Origin: an uncultured Clostridia bacterium
GTDB lineage: Bacteria > Bacillota > Clostridia > Christensenellales > Borkfalkiaceae
Direction: 5' to 3'
NCBI GenBank assembly: GCA_934247855.1
Contig: CAKQKA010000018.1
Coordinates: 1-20,872, forward strand
DNA: 20,872 bases
Part shown: one piece after another, positions 1 through 7,659 of the stretch
Layout of the letters: each line of letters starts with the position of its first letter
Position numbering within the stretch: the first letter of the stretch is position 1
The notes under the pieces: model-generated
What the model saw: only the letters and a program-made list of their open reading frames with translations
What the model was told of the DNA's origin: nothing
Database searches by the model: none
Translations under genes and position numbers: made by a program

Positions 1-452
1 ATTTTTCGCTGTCCAAACGCACGGAAATGCCGCCCGTAACCGACGAATTATATAAGCATGGTTATCCTTTTTTCAAAGGGGAAATCACGATTAACGGGAA
101 GATAAAAAAAGCCGAAAACGGGCGCATTTTTATTGAATTCGGCGGCAGGTTTATGACTGCAAAGGTGTGTGCGAACGGCAAAGAAAAACTGTTTACGTTG
201 GATAACAAGGGCGATATTACCGATATGCTTTGGTATGGCGAGAACGACATTACTGTAACGTTCAGGTCGAGTATGCGCAACATTTTCGGGCCGCACCACT
301 TTAAACCAATGCCCGAGCCGATGAGCGTAAGCCCGGAAAATTTCGAGTTCAGGGGGCAATGGTTCGGCGGCAGAACGCCCGAAAAGTATACCGACGATTA
401 CAATTTTGTGCCTTTCGGCGTGAAAAACATATTCGTAACGGTTAAAAATTAA
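1..452 (+). CDS. C-terminal fragment of a probable glycoside hydrolase (beta-sandwich end domain)
   Basis: The frame is open to the left edge and ends at a TAA at 450-452, so only about 149 C-terminal residues are visible and the true start lies outside. The stretch is rich in alternating beta-type residues and aromatics (YPFFKGEI, GRFMTAKV, GPHHF, FEFRGQWFGG), and resembles the sugar-binding or jelly-roll end domain of large clostridial GH2-like or rhamnosidase-like enzymes. No catalytic residues can be judged. An internal ATG at 27 has no convincing ribosome site and falls inside the domain, so a separate small gene is unlikely. The gene points toward the minus-strand gene at 589, making the two convergent. 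The family assignment rests on pattern memory only. Confidence 0.5.
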   Translation, partial: FSLSKRTEMPPVTDELYKHGYPFFKGEITINGKIKKAENGRIFIEFGGRFMTAKVCANGKEKLFTLDNKGDITDMLWYGENDITVTFRSSMRNIFGPHHFKPMPEPMSVSPENFEFRGQWFGGRTPEKYTDDYNFVPFGVKNIFVTVKN

Positions 453-588
453 CGGTTCAATGTAAATATTGGCGTTTGGACGGGGCAAAACGCCTTGCCA
501 ATGTAAGTCATATATAACTTAATTTGGAGATGTCAATATCCTATTTGTTTACTATGCGAAAATTTTTGTGCTTGCATAAGTCGGCTGT

Positions 589-1335
589 TTAATCGGAAAC
601 GCCGGCGAGCGATAAAAACTTTTTATCGGACTGTATGGCGTGAGTAAGAAACTTTCCGTCCTTAAAAAGTGCGTAGGTGGTGGCGGGCGCAGGCAGATTT
701 TGCGCTTGTTCTCTATTGGTAACGTGAATAACTTTCAGCTGAATGTTATGCTCTTTTGCAACCTCTTGCACGCGCGGCACCCAGTAATAGGTGAACGGGC
801 ACTGATCGGTGTAATAAAGAACAAAGCCGTCTTCGGATATCTTCGGGTGTTTTGCGCATTTTTTAAACTTTGGCGGTTCGGCGTTCGGCATAAGCGGCAG
901 ATACATAAGATTTATTCCGCAGTCGGTTGTGTCCGCAACAGAAAAACCTTTATATGCCATATATTTCGGATCGGAAAGGAACTCTCTTTTCCTGCCGTCT
1001 GAAGAAAGTATGCAAATGCCTTTCTTGCCTTGCTCGCGCGCGTCGCGTATGCACTCATTGAGTAAGTCGTTTGAATATCCGTGTCCTTTAAGGCTTCCCG
1101 CTATCCACAGGCAGTTAATGTAAATATAATCGGGTGCGCAAATCGGCAGCCAGGCGTTTTCCGCGGGAAGGTATTCTATAAAACACTTTCCGCGCTCCTC
1201 GCTGCGGTAAAAAACAAGACCTTCGTCAAAACGCTGTTTCAGCCATTCCTTTTTAACAATGCTTTGTTTGCCCGACATAGCGCAGCAAATATGTTCGCTA
1301 TCGATATTCTCTTTTGTAATTCTTATGTAATTCAT
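589..1335 (-). CDS. YoaP-like GNAT N-acetyltransferase with C-terminal YoaP domain
   Basis: This 248-residue protein closely matches the size and layout of the YoaP family. An N-terminal GNAT fold (about residues 1-150) carries an acetyl-CoA loop of the form GSLKGHGYSNDLL at 80-92. A C-terminal YoaP-like domain (about 170-246) has a thioredoxin-like strand followed by QCPF at residues 178-181. The substrate is unknown; acetyl transfer to a small molecule or protein is inferred from the fold. The ATG at 1335 is preceded on the minus strand by an AAGGGG ribosome site. The gene stands alone, with its own promoter at 1382-1410 and an inverted repeat over the -35 box. Family confident, function not. 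Confidence 0.8.
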   Translation of the reverse strand: MNYIRITKENIDSEHICCAMSGKQSIVKKEWLKQRFDEGLVFYRSEERGKCFIEYLPAENAWLPICAPDYIYINCLWIAGSLKGHGYSNDLLNECIRDAREQGKKGICILSSDGRKREFLSDPKYMAYKGFSVADTTDCGINLMYLPLMPNAEPPKFKKCAKHPKISEDGFVLYYTDQCPFTYYWVPRVQEVAKEHNIQLKVIHVTNREQAQNLPAPATTYALFKDGKFLTHAIQSDKKFLSLAGVSD

Positions 1336-1381
1336 TTACTTTTGCCCCTTAAATTGTCTTTTGTTGTGTGTGAGTTCACAT

Positions 1382-1410
1382 ATTATATCGTTAAATGCTT
1401 GTTAAGTCAA
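1382..1410 (-). promoter_or_regulatory. Sigma-A-type promoter of the YoaP-like gene
   Basis: On the minus strand TTGACT (1405-1410) and TATAAT (1382-1387) are separated by exactly 17 bases, close to the vegetative consensus. Transcription would begin near 1375, giving a leader of about 40 bases before the ATG at 1335. Confidence 0.8.
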
Positions 1411-1416
1411 GCATTT
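1393..1416. promoter_or_regulatory. Nine-base inverted repeat over the -35 box, candidate operator
   Basis: AAATGCTTG (1393-1401) and CAAGCATTT (1408-1416) form a perfect 9-base inverted repeat with a 6-base centre. It covers the -35 box and most of the spacer of the YoaP-like promoter, the position expected of a repressor operator. No regulator gene lies beside it and I do not recognise the sequence as a known operator. Confidence 0.55.
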
Positions 1417-1715
1417 CTATTTTGCGGTCGCATAAGAATAAGTTAAAATGTGAGGTTTGAATTTTTAATTCACTATTAAAAAATGTGCAAAGGATATACT
1501 TTAAGAGGAATAAGTGTCGGTTTTTCACGGGTTTTTCGATCACGTAGTAATTGTCGGCAAACAATATCGGTTAAAGCGATAAGGTATATCCGTTCCCGTA
1601 TTTTTGCGCGTTTTTGCTGAAAAGATTTATAAAAACTTTTGTACCGATAAACGATTAAAAGTGTGGCTATAGGTCGAGTATCAGGCAAAAATAAATAGAT
1701 TTATATAAAACCGAA
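1417..1715. other. AT-rich gap with no recognisable gene
   Basis: I see no convincing gene, RNA or repeat here. A 70-codon minus-strand reading frame (1476-1688) lacks a ribosome site and gives a low-complexity basic peptide, so it is not called. Confidence 0.5.
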
Positions 1716-1755
1716 GGGCTGCCGTATTATTAAACGGCAGCTCCGATTTTTTATT
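1716..1755 (-). terminator. Hairpin terminator behind the MATE remnant
   Basis: CTGCCGT (1719-1725) pairs with ACGGCAG (1734-1740), extended by flanking G-C pairs, around an AT loop. On the minus strand it starts about 25 bases after the remnant's stop codon and is followed by a T-containing run. The plus strand also has T6 just after the stem, so it could work both ways. It most likely belonged to the former transporter gene. Confidence 0.6.
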
Positions 1756-1765
1756 TAAATGAGAA

Positions 1766-1891
1766 TTATTTGTTGTTGATAAATTTTACGGCTTCGCGCA
1801 GGAAAAACGCCGAAGCTATTGCGGTAAGTATTTCTGCAATCGGAAAAGTCCACCATACCGTATAGAGACTGTGTACAGAGGAATAATAAGT
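1766..1891 (-). pseudogene. 3' stub of a MATE-family efflux transporter gene
   Basis: The minus strand reads through about 40 codons to a stop at 1766-1768. The translated end contains SLYTVWWTFPIAEILTAIAS followed by a short basic tail, which is the last membrane segment and C-terminus typical of MATE drug/sodium antiporters. It aligns with the corresponding end of the intact MATE protein at 15636-17033 (SLYLLYIFSWTITAIAE). The rest of the gene, some 400 codons, is absent. Going upstream on the minus strand, recognisable protein gives way to the dispersed repeat copy at 1892-1935. It is therefore a deletion remnant, not an expressed gene; the hairpin at 1716-1755 would be its old terminator. 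Confidence 0.7.
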
Positions 1892-1935
1892 GAAATGCGG
1901 GATAATCGGCTTATACGTCGACTTTTTTATTTTTT
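1892..1935 (+). repeat. Dispersed repeat, copy A
   Basis: Starts GAAATGCGGG, then the core ATAATCGGCTTATA (1902-1915), then a T-rich tail. The five copies in the window share a GATAATCGNCTTATAG-like core followed by G/T and a run of T. Copy A abuts the MATE remnant. Confidence 0.6.
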
Positions 1936-1970
1936 GCGGAATTGATCGCTTGTCAAATAGTTTATAAGCC

Positions 1971-2016
1971 TAAATCATCGATAATCGCCTTATAGGGCGG
2001 TTTTTTTGTTTGTTTT
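1971..2016 (+). repeat. Dispersed repeat, copy B
   Basis: Core ATAATCGCCTTATAG at 1981-1995, then GGCGG and T7. It lies in the same direction as copy A, with core starts 79 bases apart. In this copy CGCC and GGCG can pair before the T run, giving a small terminator-like hairpin that is not conserved in the others. Confidence 0.6.
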
Positions 2017-2155
2017 GCAGTCTTTTATACACATTTTTAGCGGTGAGGCAAGCCGAAATAAGGGGTAATTGGCGGTTCAGGGCAAAAAACAAGTCGAAAA
2101 ATAAAAAAATCTTGCGAAAAATCGCATATATTATCATAACATGGCATTTAAGAAG
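2017..2155. other. Gap between repeat B and the operon promoter
   Basis: AT-rich, with no reading frame, RNA gene or repeat that I can support. Confidence 0.45.
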
Positions 2156-2184
2156 TTGATTTATTTTAATTGTAATGCTATAAT
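2156..2184 (+). promoter_or_regulatory. Promoter of the fumarate/Flx-Hdr operon
   Basis: TTGATT (2156-2161), a 17-base spacer and TATAAT (2179-2184), with TG one base before the -10 box (extended -10). This is the only good promoter seen ahead of the 14-gene run. It predicts a start near 2191 and a leader of about 140 bases. Confidence 0.75.
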
Positions 2185-2243
2185 TCTGTTGATAAAGGGA
2201 TTTACGCTGGTAAACGGGCGTCGGTTTGCAATGACTAACTGCG

Positions 2244-2259
2244 TGTAAATTTCTTTACA
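2244..2259 (+). promoter_or_regulatory. Inverted repeat in the operon leader, Rex-like candidate operator
   Basis: TGTAAA and TTTACA flank a 4-base centre (TTTC). The half-site length and spacing match those of Rex sites (TGTGAA-N4-TTCACA), with one symmetric G-to-A change. Rex is the NADH/NAD+ sensor that controls lactate, fumarate and hydrogen genes in many Firmicutes. The site lies downstream of the predicted start, where a bound repressor would act as a roadblock. A second, shorter inverted repeat (TTTAC-GCTG-GTAAA) is at 2201-2214. Confidence 0.35.
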
Positions 2260-2331
2260 ACGGGGTTCGCGGGCTGTGTTTGCCTTGCCCCGTAATGGGT
2301 TCGATACTTTTTTTAACGGATGATATAGACA

Positions 2332-3072
2332 ATGAAAATCACAATATGTATGGGAAGCGCGTGTTTCTTGAAAGGCTCTAAGGAGATAACCGACGCGCTA
2401 ATGGGCTATGTCGCATATTACGGCTTGAAAGAAGAGGTCGTTTTATGCGGCGCGTTTTGCATGGGGCGCTGCGGACAAGGCGTAAGCGTGGACGTGGACG
2501 GCGAAGTTTTTTCGGTACAACCCGAAAACAAGATCATCGGTTCGGGCGCGATAATCGACACCGCAAGACTGCGTTCGAGAATCGCGGATTATTGCGGACT
2601 CGAAGTCGGCAACATCCACGCTTATATGTTCGGCGAGCACGGCGATTCGGGCTTTGCTCCCTGGTCGATCGCAAGCATTGCGGGTATGCCTATCGAAGAA
2701 TATCGCGCTTCGCTTGAAAGCAAGGATATATTCACCACCAAGATCGATATTCCCGAAATCGAAAAATACGTTCGCGAATCGGGCTCGAGAGTTATCGCGC
2801 GTAAAGGCGCAACTTTCTATGCCATTGCTTCTACCGTCAGCTACATAGTCAAGGCTATTTACACGAACGCTAACATCGCGCTCACCGTTTCTTCTATGAT
2901 GCACGGCGAATACGGTGTTGACGACGTCTGCCTCAGCACGATCAACATTGTCGGGCACGACGGTATCATCGGCAAGATCAATCCTAAACTTACCGACGAA
3001 GAAGTCGCAAAACTGCAAAACAGCGCAAACGTACTGAAAGAAATCATCGCTCAGATTGATTTTAACAACTGA
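2332..3072 (+). CDS. Chimeric protein: thioredoxin-like [2Fe-2S] ferredoxin domain joined to the C-terminal half of an L-lactate dehydrogenase
   Basis: Residues 1-63 are a thioredoxin-like ferredoxin (NuoE type): C6-x4-C11 and C43-x3-C47 are the cluster ligands, and the domain is paralogous to the 80-residue protein at 13624. From about residue 65 the sequence becomes lactate dehydrogenase: IIGSGAIIDTAR (68-79), catalytic GEHGDS with His103 (family His195), D76 and R79 (family Asp168, Arg171), KGATFYAIA (158-166), and a normal C-terminus. The whole NAD-binding Rossmann half is missing, including the GxGxxG loop, the substrate-loop Arg and the Asn of the active site. The ferredoxin also lacks its last helix. 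Ordinary NAD-dependent lactate oxidation therefore looks impossible. The frame is intact over 246 codons. It may be an operon-internal deletion fusion or a functional redox protein. It heads the operon, 18 bases before fumarase; the ribosome site is weak, and ferredoxin homology fixes the start. Confidence 0.8.
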   Translation: MKITICMGSACFLKGSKEITDALMGYVAYYGLKEEVVLCGAFCMGRCGQGVSVDVDGEVFSVQPENKIIGSGAIIDTARLRSRIADYCGLEVGNIHAYMFGEHGDSGFAPWSIASIAGMPIEEYRASLESKDIFTTKIDIPEIEKYVRESGSRVIARKGATFYAIASTVSYIVKAIYTNANIALTVSSMMHGEYGVDDVCLSTINIVGHDGIIGKINPKLTDEEVAKLQNSANVLKEIIAQIDFNN

Positions 3073-3090
3073 TTTAATTCGGAGCGAAAG

Positions 3091-4470
3091 ATGAATTATC
3101 GTATTGAAAAAGACACAATGGGCGAGGTAAAAGTCCCCGCCGATAAATATTGGGGAGCGCAGACCGAAAGAAGTTTCGAGAACTTCAAAATCGGCGGCGA
3201 GGTTATGCCGAGAGAGATTACACACGCTTTCGGTATTCTGAAAAAAGCCGCAGCGATCGCCAACTACAATCTCGGTAAACTCCCAGAAGAAAAGCTCAAA
3301 TATATATCCGCCGCTTGCGACGAGGTTATATCGGGCGCGCTTAACGAGCATTTTCCGCTTGTTGTATGGCAGACGGGTAGCGGAACGCAGTCCAACATGA
3401 ACGCCAACGAGGTCGTCGCCAACAGAGGCAACGAACTCGCGGGCGCAAAACTGCTGCACCCGAACGACGATATAAACAAGAGTCAGAGTTCCAACGACAC
3501 GTTCCCGACCGCTATGCACATTGCTGCGGTCATCGCTATAGAGGACAAGTTGTTCCCCGCAATGGATAAACTCATTGCCACTTTCAAAAGACTCGAAGCC
3601 GAGAACGAGGGCATAGTCAAGAGCGGAAGAACGCACTTGCAGGACGCCGTTCCCGTCGCTTTCTCGCAGGAGATCAGCGGTTGGCGCGTAATGGTCGAAA
3701 AGACCAAGGAACAACTCGGTTTTGCGCTTAAATGTCTCAAAGAGCTTGCGCTCGGCGGCACCGCCGTAGGCACGGGCTTGAACGCTCCCGAAGGTTTCGA
3801 CGCCGAGGTGGCAAAACAAGTCGGTTTACTTACGGGAAAGGATTTCGTTACCGCCGAAAACAAATTCCATTCGCTTACTTCTAAAGACGCTATCGTGTTT
3901 GCTCACGGCGCGATGAAAGCGCTCGCCTGCAACCTTATGAAGATCGCAAACGACGTAAGATGGCTTGCCTCCGGCCCGCGCGACGGTTTAGGGGAGATAT
4001 TCATTCCCGAAAACGAACCGGGTTCGTCCATTATGCCGGGCAAGGTCAATCCCACTCAGTGCGAATCGCTTACCATGGTCGCGGTACAGGTAATGGGTAA
4101 CGACGTTGCGGTTTCTGTCGGCGCGTCGCAGGGTAACTTCGAACTCAACGTGTTTATGCCCGTCATTGCATATAATTTCCTGCAATCGGCAAAACTCCTT
4201 GCTGAAGGTATTCTTTCTTTCGAGGCGCATTGCGTTTGCGGCATTAAAGCCAATAAAGAAAAAATGGCGCACAACCTGCACAATTCGCTTATGCTCGTTA
4301 CCGCGCTCAATCCGTATATAGGTTACGAAAACGCCGCAAAGACCGCAAAGAAAGCCTTCAAGGAAAATATTTCGCTTAAAGAAGCCTGCGTTTCGCTCGG
4401 TTTTTTGACGGCGGAAAAATTCGACGAGGTGTTCCATCCCGAAGAAATGGCGTATCCGCATAAAAAGTAA
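3091..4470 (+). CDS. fumC: Class II fumarate hydratase (fumarase C)
   Basis: Catalyses reversible hydration of fumarate to L-malate in the cytosol, as an iron-free homotetramer by family. At 459 residues it is of normal family length. Signatures seen are TGSGTQSNMNANEV (separating fumarase from aspartase, which has GAGTSLNMN), SSNDTFPTAMH, GRTHLQDAVP, the superfamily signature GSSIMPGKVNP that includes the catalytic loop serine, and the C-terminal NPYIGYENAAK. A GGAG ribosome site lies 7 bases before the ATG. In this operon it would run from malate to fumarate and feed the fumarate reductase at 10968-13261. No frameshift or missing active-site residue was noticed. Confidence 0.95.
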   Translation: MNYRIEKDTMGEVKVPADKYWGAQTERSFENFKIGGEVMPREITHAFGILKKAAAIANYNLGKLPEEKLKYISAACDEVISGALNEHFPLVVWQTGSGTQSNMNANEVVANRGNELAGAKLLHPNDDINKSQSSNDTFPTAMHIAAVIAIEDKLFPAMDKLIATFKRLEAENEGIVKSGRTHLQDAVPVAFSQEISGWRVMVEKTKEQLGFALKCLKELALGGTAVGTGLNAPEGFDAEVAKQVGLLTGKDFVTAENKFHSLTSKDAIVFAHGAMKALACNLMKIANDVRWLASGPRDGLGEIFIPENEPGSSIMPGKVNPTQCESLTMVAVQVMGNDVAVSVGASQGNFELNVFMPVIAYNFLQSAKLLAEGILSFEAHCVCGIKANKEKMAHNLHNSLMLVTALNPYIGYENAAKTAKKAFKENISLKEACVSLGFLTAEKFDEVFHPEEMAYPHKK

Positions 4471-4489
4471 TACTCTATAGGAAACCAAA

Positions 4490-5275
4490 ATGAAGATAAG
4501 TTATTATCCCGGTTGCACGCTCAGAACGCAGGCAAAGGATCTCGACAAATATGCGAGGGCATCCGCCGCGGCGCTTGGCGTGGAAATGGAAGAAATAGAA
4601 AACTGGCAGTGTTGCGGGGCGGTTTATCCCACCGCTCGCGACGAGATTGCCACAAAACTGTCCGCCGTGCGCGCGCTCGATTACGCAAAGCACAACGGCG
4701 GTAAGTTGCTTACGCTTTGTTCGGCGTGCCACAACGTGATAAAGCGCGTGAACGACGATATGGCAAACGATGAGAATATTCGTTTTAAAGCGAACAATTA
4801 TCTTAAACTCGACGAGCCGTATGCGGGCGAAACGCAGGTTATTCATTATATAGAAATGCTCAGGGATATCGTCGGATTCGACGAGATAGCGAAAAAGGTC
4901 GTAAACCCGATAAACAAAAAGATCGGCGCGTACTACGGCTGTTTGCTTCTTCGTCCGAGCAAGGTCATGGCGTTCGATAAACCTGAAAACCCCACCGTGC
5001 TTGAAGATTTCATCAAGGCGATCGGCGGCACGCCAGTAAAGTACGCTATGCGTAACGAATGTTGCGGCGCGTACGTCGGATTTAAAGACGAGAATTTACC
5101 CAAAAAGAGAAGCGAAAAGATAATAGACAACGCCGTTCAAAACGGTGCGGAATTGATTGTTACCGCTTGCCCGCTTTGCTACTACAATTTAAAGCAAAAC
5201 TGCGGCGATAGGTCGGTTATCGCGTATTTCACCGAACTTTTAGCCGAGGCTTTGGGGGTGAAAGATAATGGATAA
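4490..5275 (+). CDS. hdrB: Heterodisulfide reductase subunit B (CCG-domain protein)
   Basis: This 261-residue protein has two complete cysteine-rich CCG motifs: C9, C41-C42, C77-x2-C80, and C151, C191-C192, C227-x2-C230. In methanogen HdrB such motifs hold two noncubane [4Fe-4S] clusters that reduce the CoM-S-S-CoB heterodisulfide. A clostridium has no such coenzymes, so another acceptor must be used. The known methanogen thiol:fumarate reductase TfrB carries an HdrB-like domain fused to an FrdB-like one, and here the same two parts are encoded separately in one operon. No membrane segment is visible. It overlaps hdrC by 8 bases, which suggests translational coupling. Confidence 0.92.
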   Translation: MKISYYPGCTLRTQAKDLDKYARASAAALGVEMEEIENWQCCGAVYPTARDEIATKLSAVRALDYAKHNGGKLLTLCSACHNVIKRVNDDMANDENIRFKANNYLKLDEPYAGETQVIHYIEMLRDIVGFDEIAKKVVNPINKKIGAYYGCLLLRPSKVMAFDKPENPTVLEDFIKAIGGTPVKYAMRNECCGAYVGFKDENLPKKRSEKIIDNAVQNGAELIVTACPLCYYNLKQNCGDRSVIAYFTELLAEALGVKDNG

Positions 5276-5654
5276 ACTCGAAATAAAAGAGCAAATAATC
5301 CGTATATCGGGTACCGACGTAAGAAAGTGCATGAAATGCGGCAAGTGCTCGGGAAGATGCCCCGCTTATAAAGAGATGGACATCAAACCGCATCAGTTCG
5401 TGTCGTATATAGCTAAAGGAAAGATAGACAAGTTACTTGCGAGCAAGGCTATATGGCATTGTCTTTCTTGTATGGAATGCGTGGAGCGTTGCCCGAGGGG
5501 CGTTGCTCCGCAAGGCGTGGTCGAAGCCGTCAGACAGACGGTCATAAGAGCGCAGGGCGCAAACGGTCTCAAAGCGGAGGATATTCCGCCTGTCGTAGAC
5601 GAGTACATTCCTCAGCAACTTTTAGTCAGCGCATATCGCAAGTATAATAAATAA
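5268..5654 (+). CDS. hdrC: Heterodisulfide reductase subunit C (two [4Fe-4S] ferredoxin)
   Basis: A small soluble 128-residue iron-sulfur protein with two ferredoxin motifs, C21-x2-C24-x2-C27-x3-C31-P and C65-x2-C68-x2-C71-x3-C75-P. This is the standard HdrC pattern; it wires electrons from the FAD of HdrA to HdrB. It overlaps hdrB at the start and is followed after 13 bases by hdrA, giving the order B-C-A. There is no membrane anchor of the DsrM/HdrE kind. A GGGGGTGA ribosome site within the end of hdrB serves the ATG. Confidence 0.92.
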   Translation: MDKLEIKEQIIRISGTDVRKCMKCGKCSGRCPAYKEMDIKPHQFVSYIAKGKIDKLLASKAIWHCLSCMECVERCPRGVAPQGVVEAVRQTVIRAQGANGLKAEDIPPVVDEYIPQQLLVSAYRKYNK

Positions 5655-5667
5655 GAGAGAAAAACAA

Positions 5668-7659
5668 ATGCAGAAAATCGGAGTATTTATTTGTTGGTGC
5701 GGAAGCAACATCGCCGCCACGGTAGACGTGCAGAAGCTGTCGGCTTTGATTAAAGCCGAGCCGGGCGTGGTATATTCCGCCGATTATCAATATATGTGTT
5801 CGGAAAACGGACAGCAACTTATAAAAAACGCGATAAAGGAATACGGACTTACAGGTATAGTCATCGGTTCCTGCTCGCCGAGAATGCACGAAGCGACGTT
5901 CAGAAAAGCAGCCGAAAGCGCGGGCGTTAACCCCTATATGGTGGAGGTTGCCAACCTTCGCGAACAGTGTTCGTGGATTCATAAAGATAAAGACGAGGCT
6001 ACCGAAAAAGCCATGATTCTCTTGCGTACCGCAATCGCCAAGGTAAGACTTGACGCGCCGCTCACGGCAGGCGAAAGCCCCGTTGTGAAACGCGCGCTCG
6101 TAATCGGCGGCGGCATAGCGGGTATTCAGGCTGCGCTCGATATTGCCGAAGCGGGTTTCCCCGTCGATATCGTGGAGAAAAATCCGACGATCGGCGGCAG
6201 AATGGCTCAGCTCGACAAGACGTTCCCGACGCTTGACTGTTCGGCTTGTATTTTGACGCCGAAAATGGTTGACTGCGCGCAAAGCGACAAGATCGATATC
6301 ATTTCGTATTCCGAAGTGGAGGACGTTAAAGGTTTCGTCGGTAATTTCAAGGTTAAAATCAGAAAGAAAGCAAGATACGTTGACGAAACCAAGTGTACCG
6401 GCTGTAAGGTTTGTATGGAAAAATGCCCGTCGAGAAAGGGGCTTAACGAATTCAATATGAACTTAAATAATCGTACCGCCATTTACATACCGTTCGCGCA
6501 GGCTATTCCTAACGTGGCGGTAATCGATCCGACTCAGTGTCTTAAACTCAACACGGGCAAGTGCGGTATCTGTCAGAAATTCTGCGGCGCGGGCGCGATA
6601 AATTACGAGATGAAAGACGAATATATCGAACGCGAATACGGCGCGATAGTCGTGGCGACGGGCTTTAAGCCGATAGACGTTTCGCCGTTCAACGAATACG
6701 GTTATCTCGATAACAAAGACGTTATAACTTCGCTCGAACTCGAAAGACTTATGAACGCGGCAGGTCCTACGAACGGCGTTCTTCTCCGTCCGTCGGATAA
6801 CGCTCATCCCAAGGTGATTACCTTTATTCAGTGCGTCGGTTCGAGAGATACGTCGGGTTGCGGTAAACCGTATTGTTCCAAGATTTGCTGTATGTATACG
6901 GCAAAGCATGCAATGCTGATTCGTGAAAAGTACCCCGATACCGAGGTGCACGTATTCTATATCGACGTAAGAACGCCGGGCAAGAATTACGACGAATTCT
7001 ACCGTCGCGCGGTCGAACAGTACGGCGTTGATTATATAAAAGGTATGGTCGGCAAGGTCTGGAACGAGAACGGCAAACTTATGGTTCAGGGCTCAGATCT
7101 TATCGAAAACGAGCAGGTGGTTATTCCGTCCGACCTCGTTGTTCTCGCTGCGGCGATCGAACCCGAGCCGTCGGTAAGAAAGATAGCAACGCTCCTTACA
7201 GCGAGTATAGATACCAACAATTTCCTTAACGAATCGCACCCCAAGCTCAGACCGGTAGAAAGTCCTACCGCCGGCGTTTACCTTGCGGGCGTGTGCCAGG
7301 GACCGAAAGACATTCCGGAAACCGTTTCGCAGGCGTCGGCTTGCGCTGCAAAGGTTATAGGGCTTCTGGTTAAGGATCATTTAAAGACTAATCCGTGCGT
7401 CGCTCATTCCGACGAGATGATGTGTAACGGTTGTTCGCAATGCGCAAACGTATGCGCTTACGGTGCCATAACCTATATAAATAAGGAATTCCGCATCGGC
7501 GGAGGTAAGACCGAAACGAGAAGAGTGGCTTCGGTTAACCCTGCCGTATGTCAGGGCTGCGGAGCTTGTACGGTAACTTGTCCGTCGGGCGCAATGGACC
7601 TTTCGGGCTTTAGTTCGGGGCAGATTTTATCGGAGGTCGAAGCGATATGCAAGAGATAA
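5668..7659 (+). CDS. hdrA: Heterodisulfide reductase subunit A, flavin-based bifurcation core
   Basis: HdrA holds the FAD at which Hdr complexes split electron pairs between a high- and a low-potential acceptor. At 663 residues it is full length for the canonical form. The N-terminal family motif appears as CWCGSNIAATVDV (residues 9-21; CHCG is more usual). The thioredoxin-reductase-like FAD domain starts with IGGGIAGIQAALDIAEAG near residue 145, followed by the PTLDCSACILTPKM block. An inserted ferredoxin region has CTGCKVCMEKCP at 243 and CGICQKFC at 299. The C-terminus carries two [4Fe-4S] motifs, at 586 and 628, the route to ferredoxin. flxD starts 13 bases before its stop codon. Confidence 0.95.
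   Translation: MQKIGVFICWCGSNIAATVDVQKLSALIKAEPGVVYSADYQYMCSENGQQLIKNAIKEYGLTGIVIGSCSPRMHEATFRKAAESAGVNPYMVEVANLREQCSWIHKDKDEATEKAMILLRTAIAKVRLDAPLTAGESPVVKRALVIGGGIAGIQAALDIAEAGFPVDIVEKNPTIGGRMAQLDKTFPTLDCSACILTPKMVDCAQSDKIDIISYSEVEDVKGFVGNFKVKIRKKARYVDETKCTGCKVCMEKCPSRKGLNEFNMNLNNRTAIYIPFAQAIPNVAVIDPTQCLKLNTGKCGICQKFCGAGAINYEMKDEYIEREYGAIVVATGFKPIDVSPFNEYGYLDNKDVITSLELERLMNAAGPTNGVLLRPSDNAHPKVITFIQCVGSRDTSGCGKPYCSKICCMYTAKHAMLIREKYPDTEVHVFYIDVRTPGKNYDEFYRRAVEQYGVDYIKGMVGKVWNENGKLMVQGSDLIENEQVVIPSDLVVLAAAIEPEPSVRKIATLLTASIDTNNFLNESHPKLRPVESPTAGVYLAGVCQGPKDIPETVSQASACAAKVIGLLVKDHLKTNPCVAHSDEMMCNGCSQCANVCAYGAITYINKEFRIGGGKTETRRVASVNPAVCQGCGACTVTCPSGAMDLSGFSSGQILSEVEAICKR

Noticed and set aside
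471..494. Hairpin GGCGTTT/AAACGCC between the convergent genes at 452 and 589
   Set aside because: The 7-base stem has a 10-base loop and no T run on either side, so I do not call it a terminator.
1476..1688. 70-codon minus-strand frame in the AT-rich gap
   Set aside because: No ribosome site, no motif, unusual composition and no neighbour to support it.
1892..2016. CRISPR array suggested by repeats at regular spacing
   Set aside because: Only two copies per site, the repeats are degenerate, spacing is 77-79 bases, and no cas gene is near.
2332..3072. Annotation as a normal L-lactate or malate dehydrogenase
   Set aside because: The NAD-binding domain is absent and the first 63 residues are a [2Fe-2S] ferredoxin, so a plain dehydrogenase label would mislead.
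2443..3819. Long minus-strand open frame (458 codons) across the chimeric gene and fumarase
   Set aside because: It lies opposite two well-recognised genes, its product has no recognisable motif and is rich in Arg/Phe/Val, and it has no ribosome site. It is an antisense shadow produced by codon bias.
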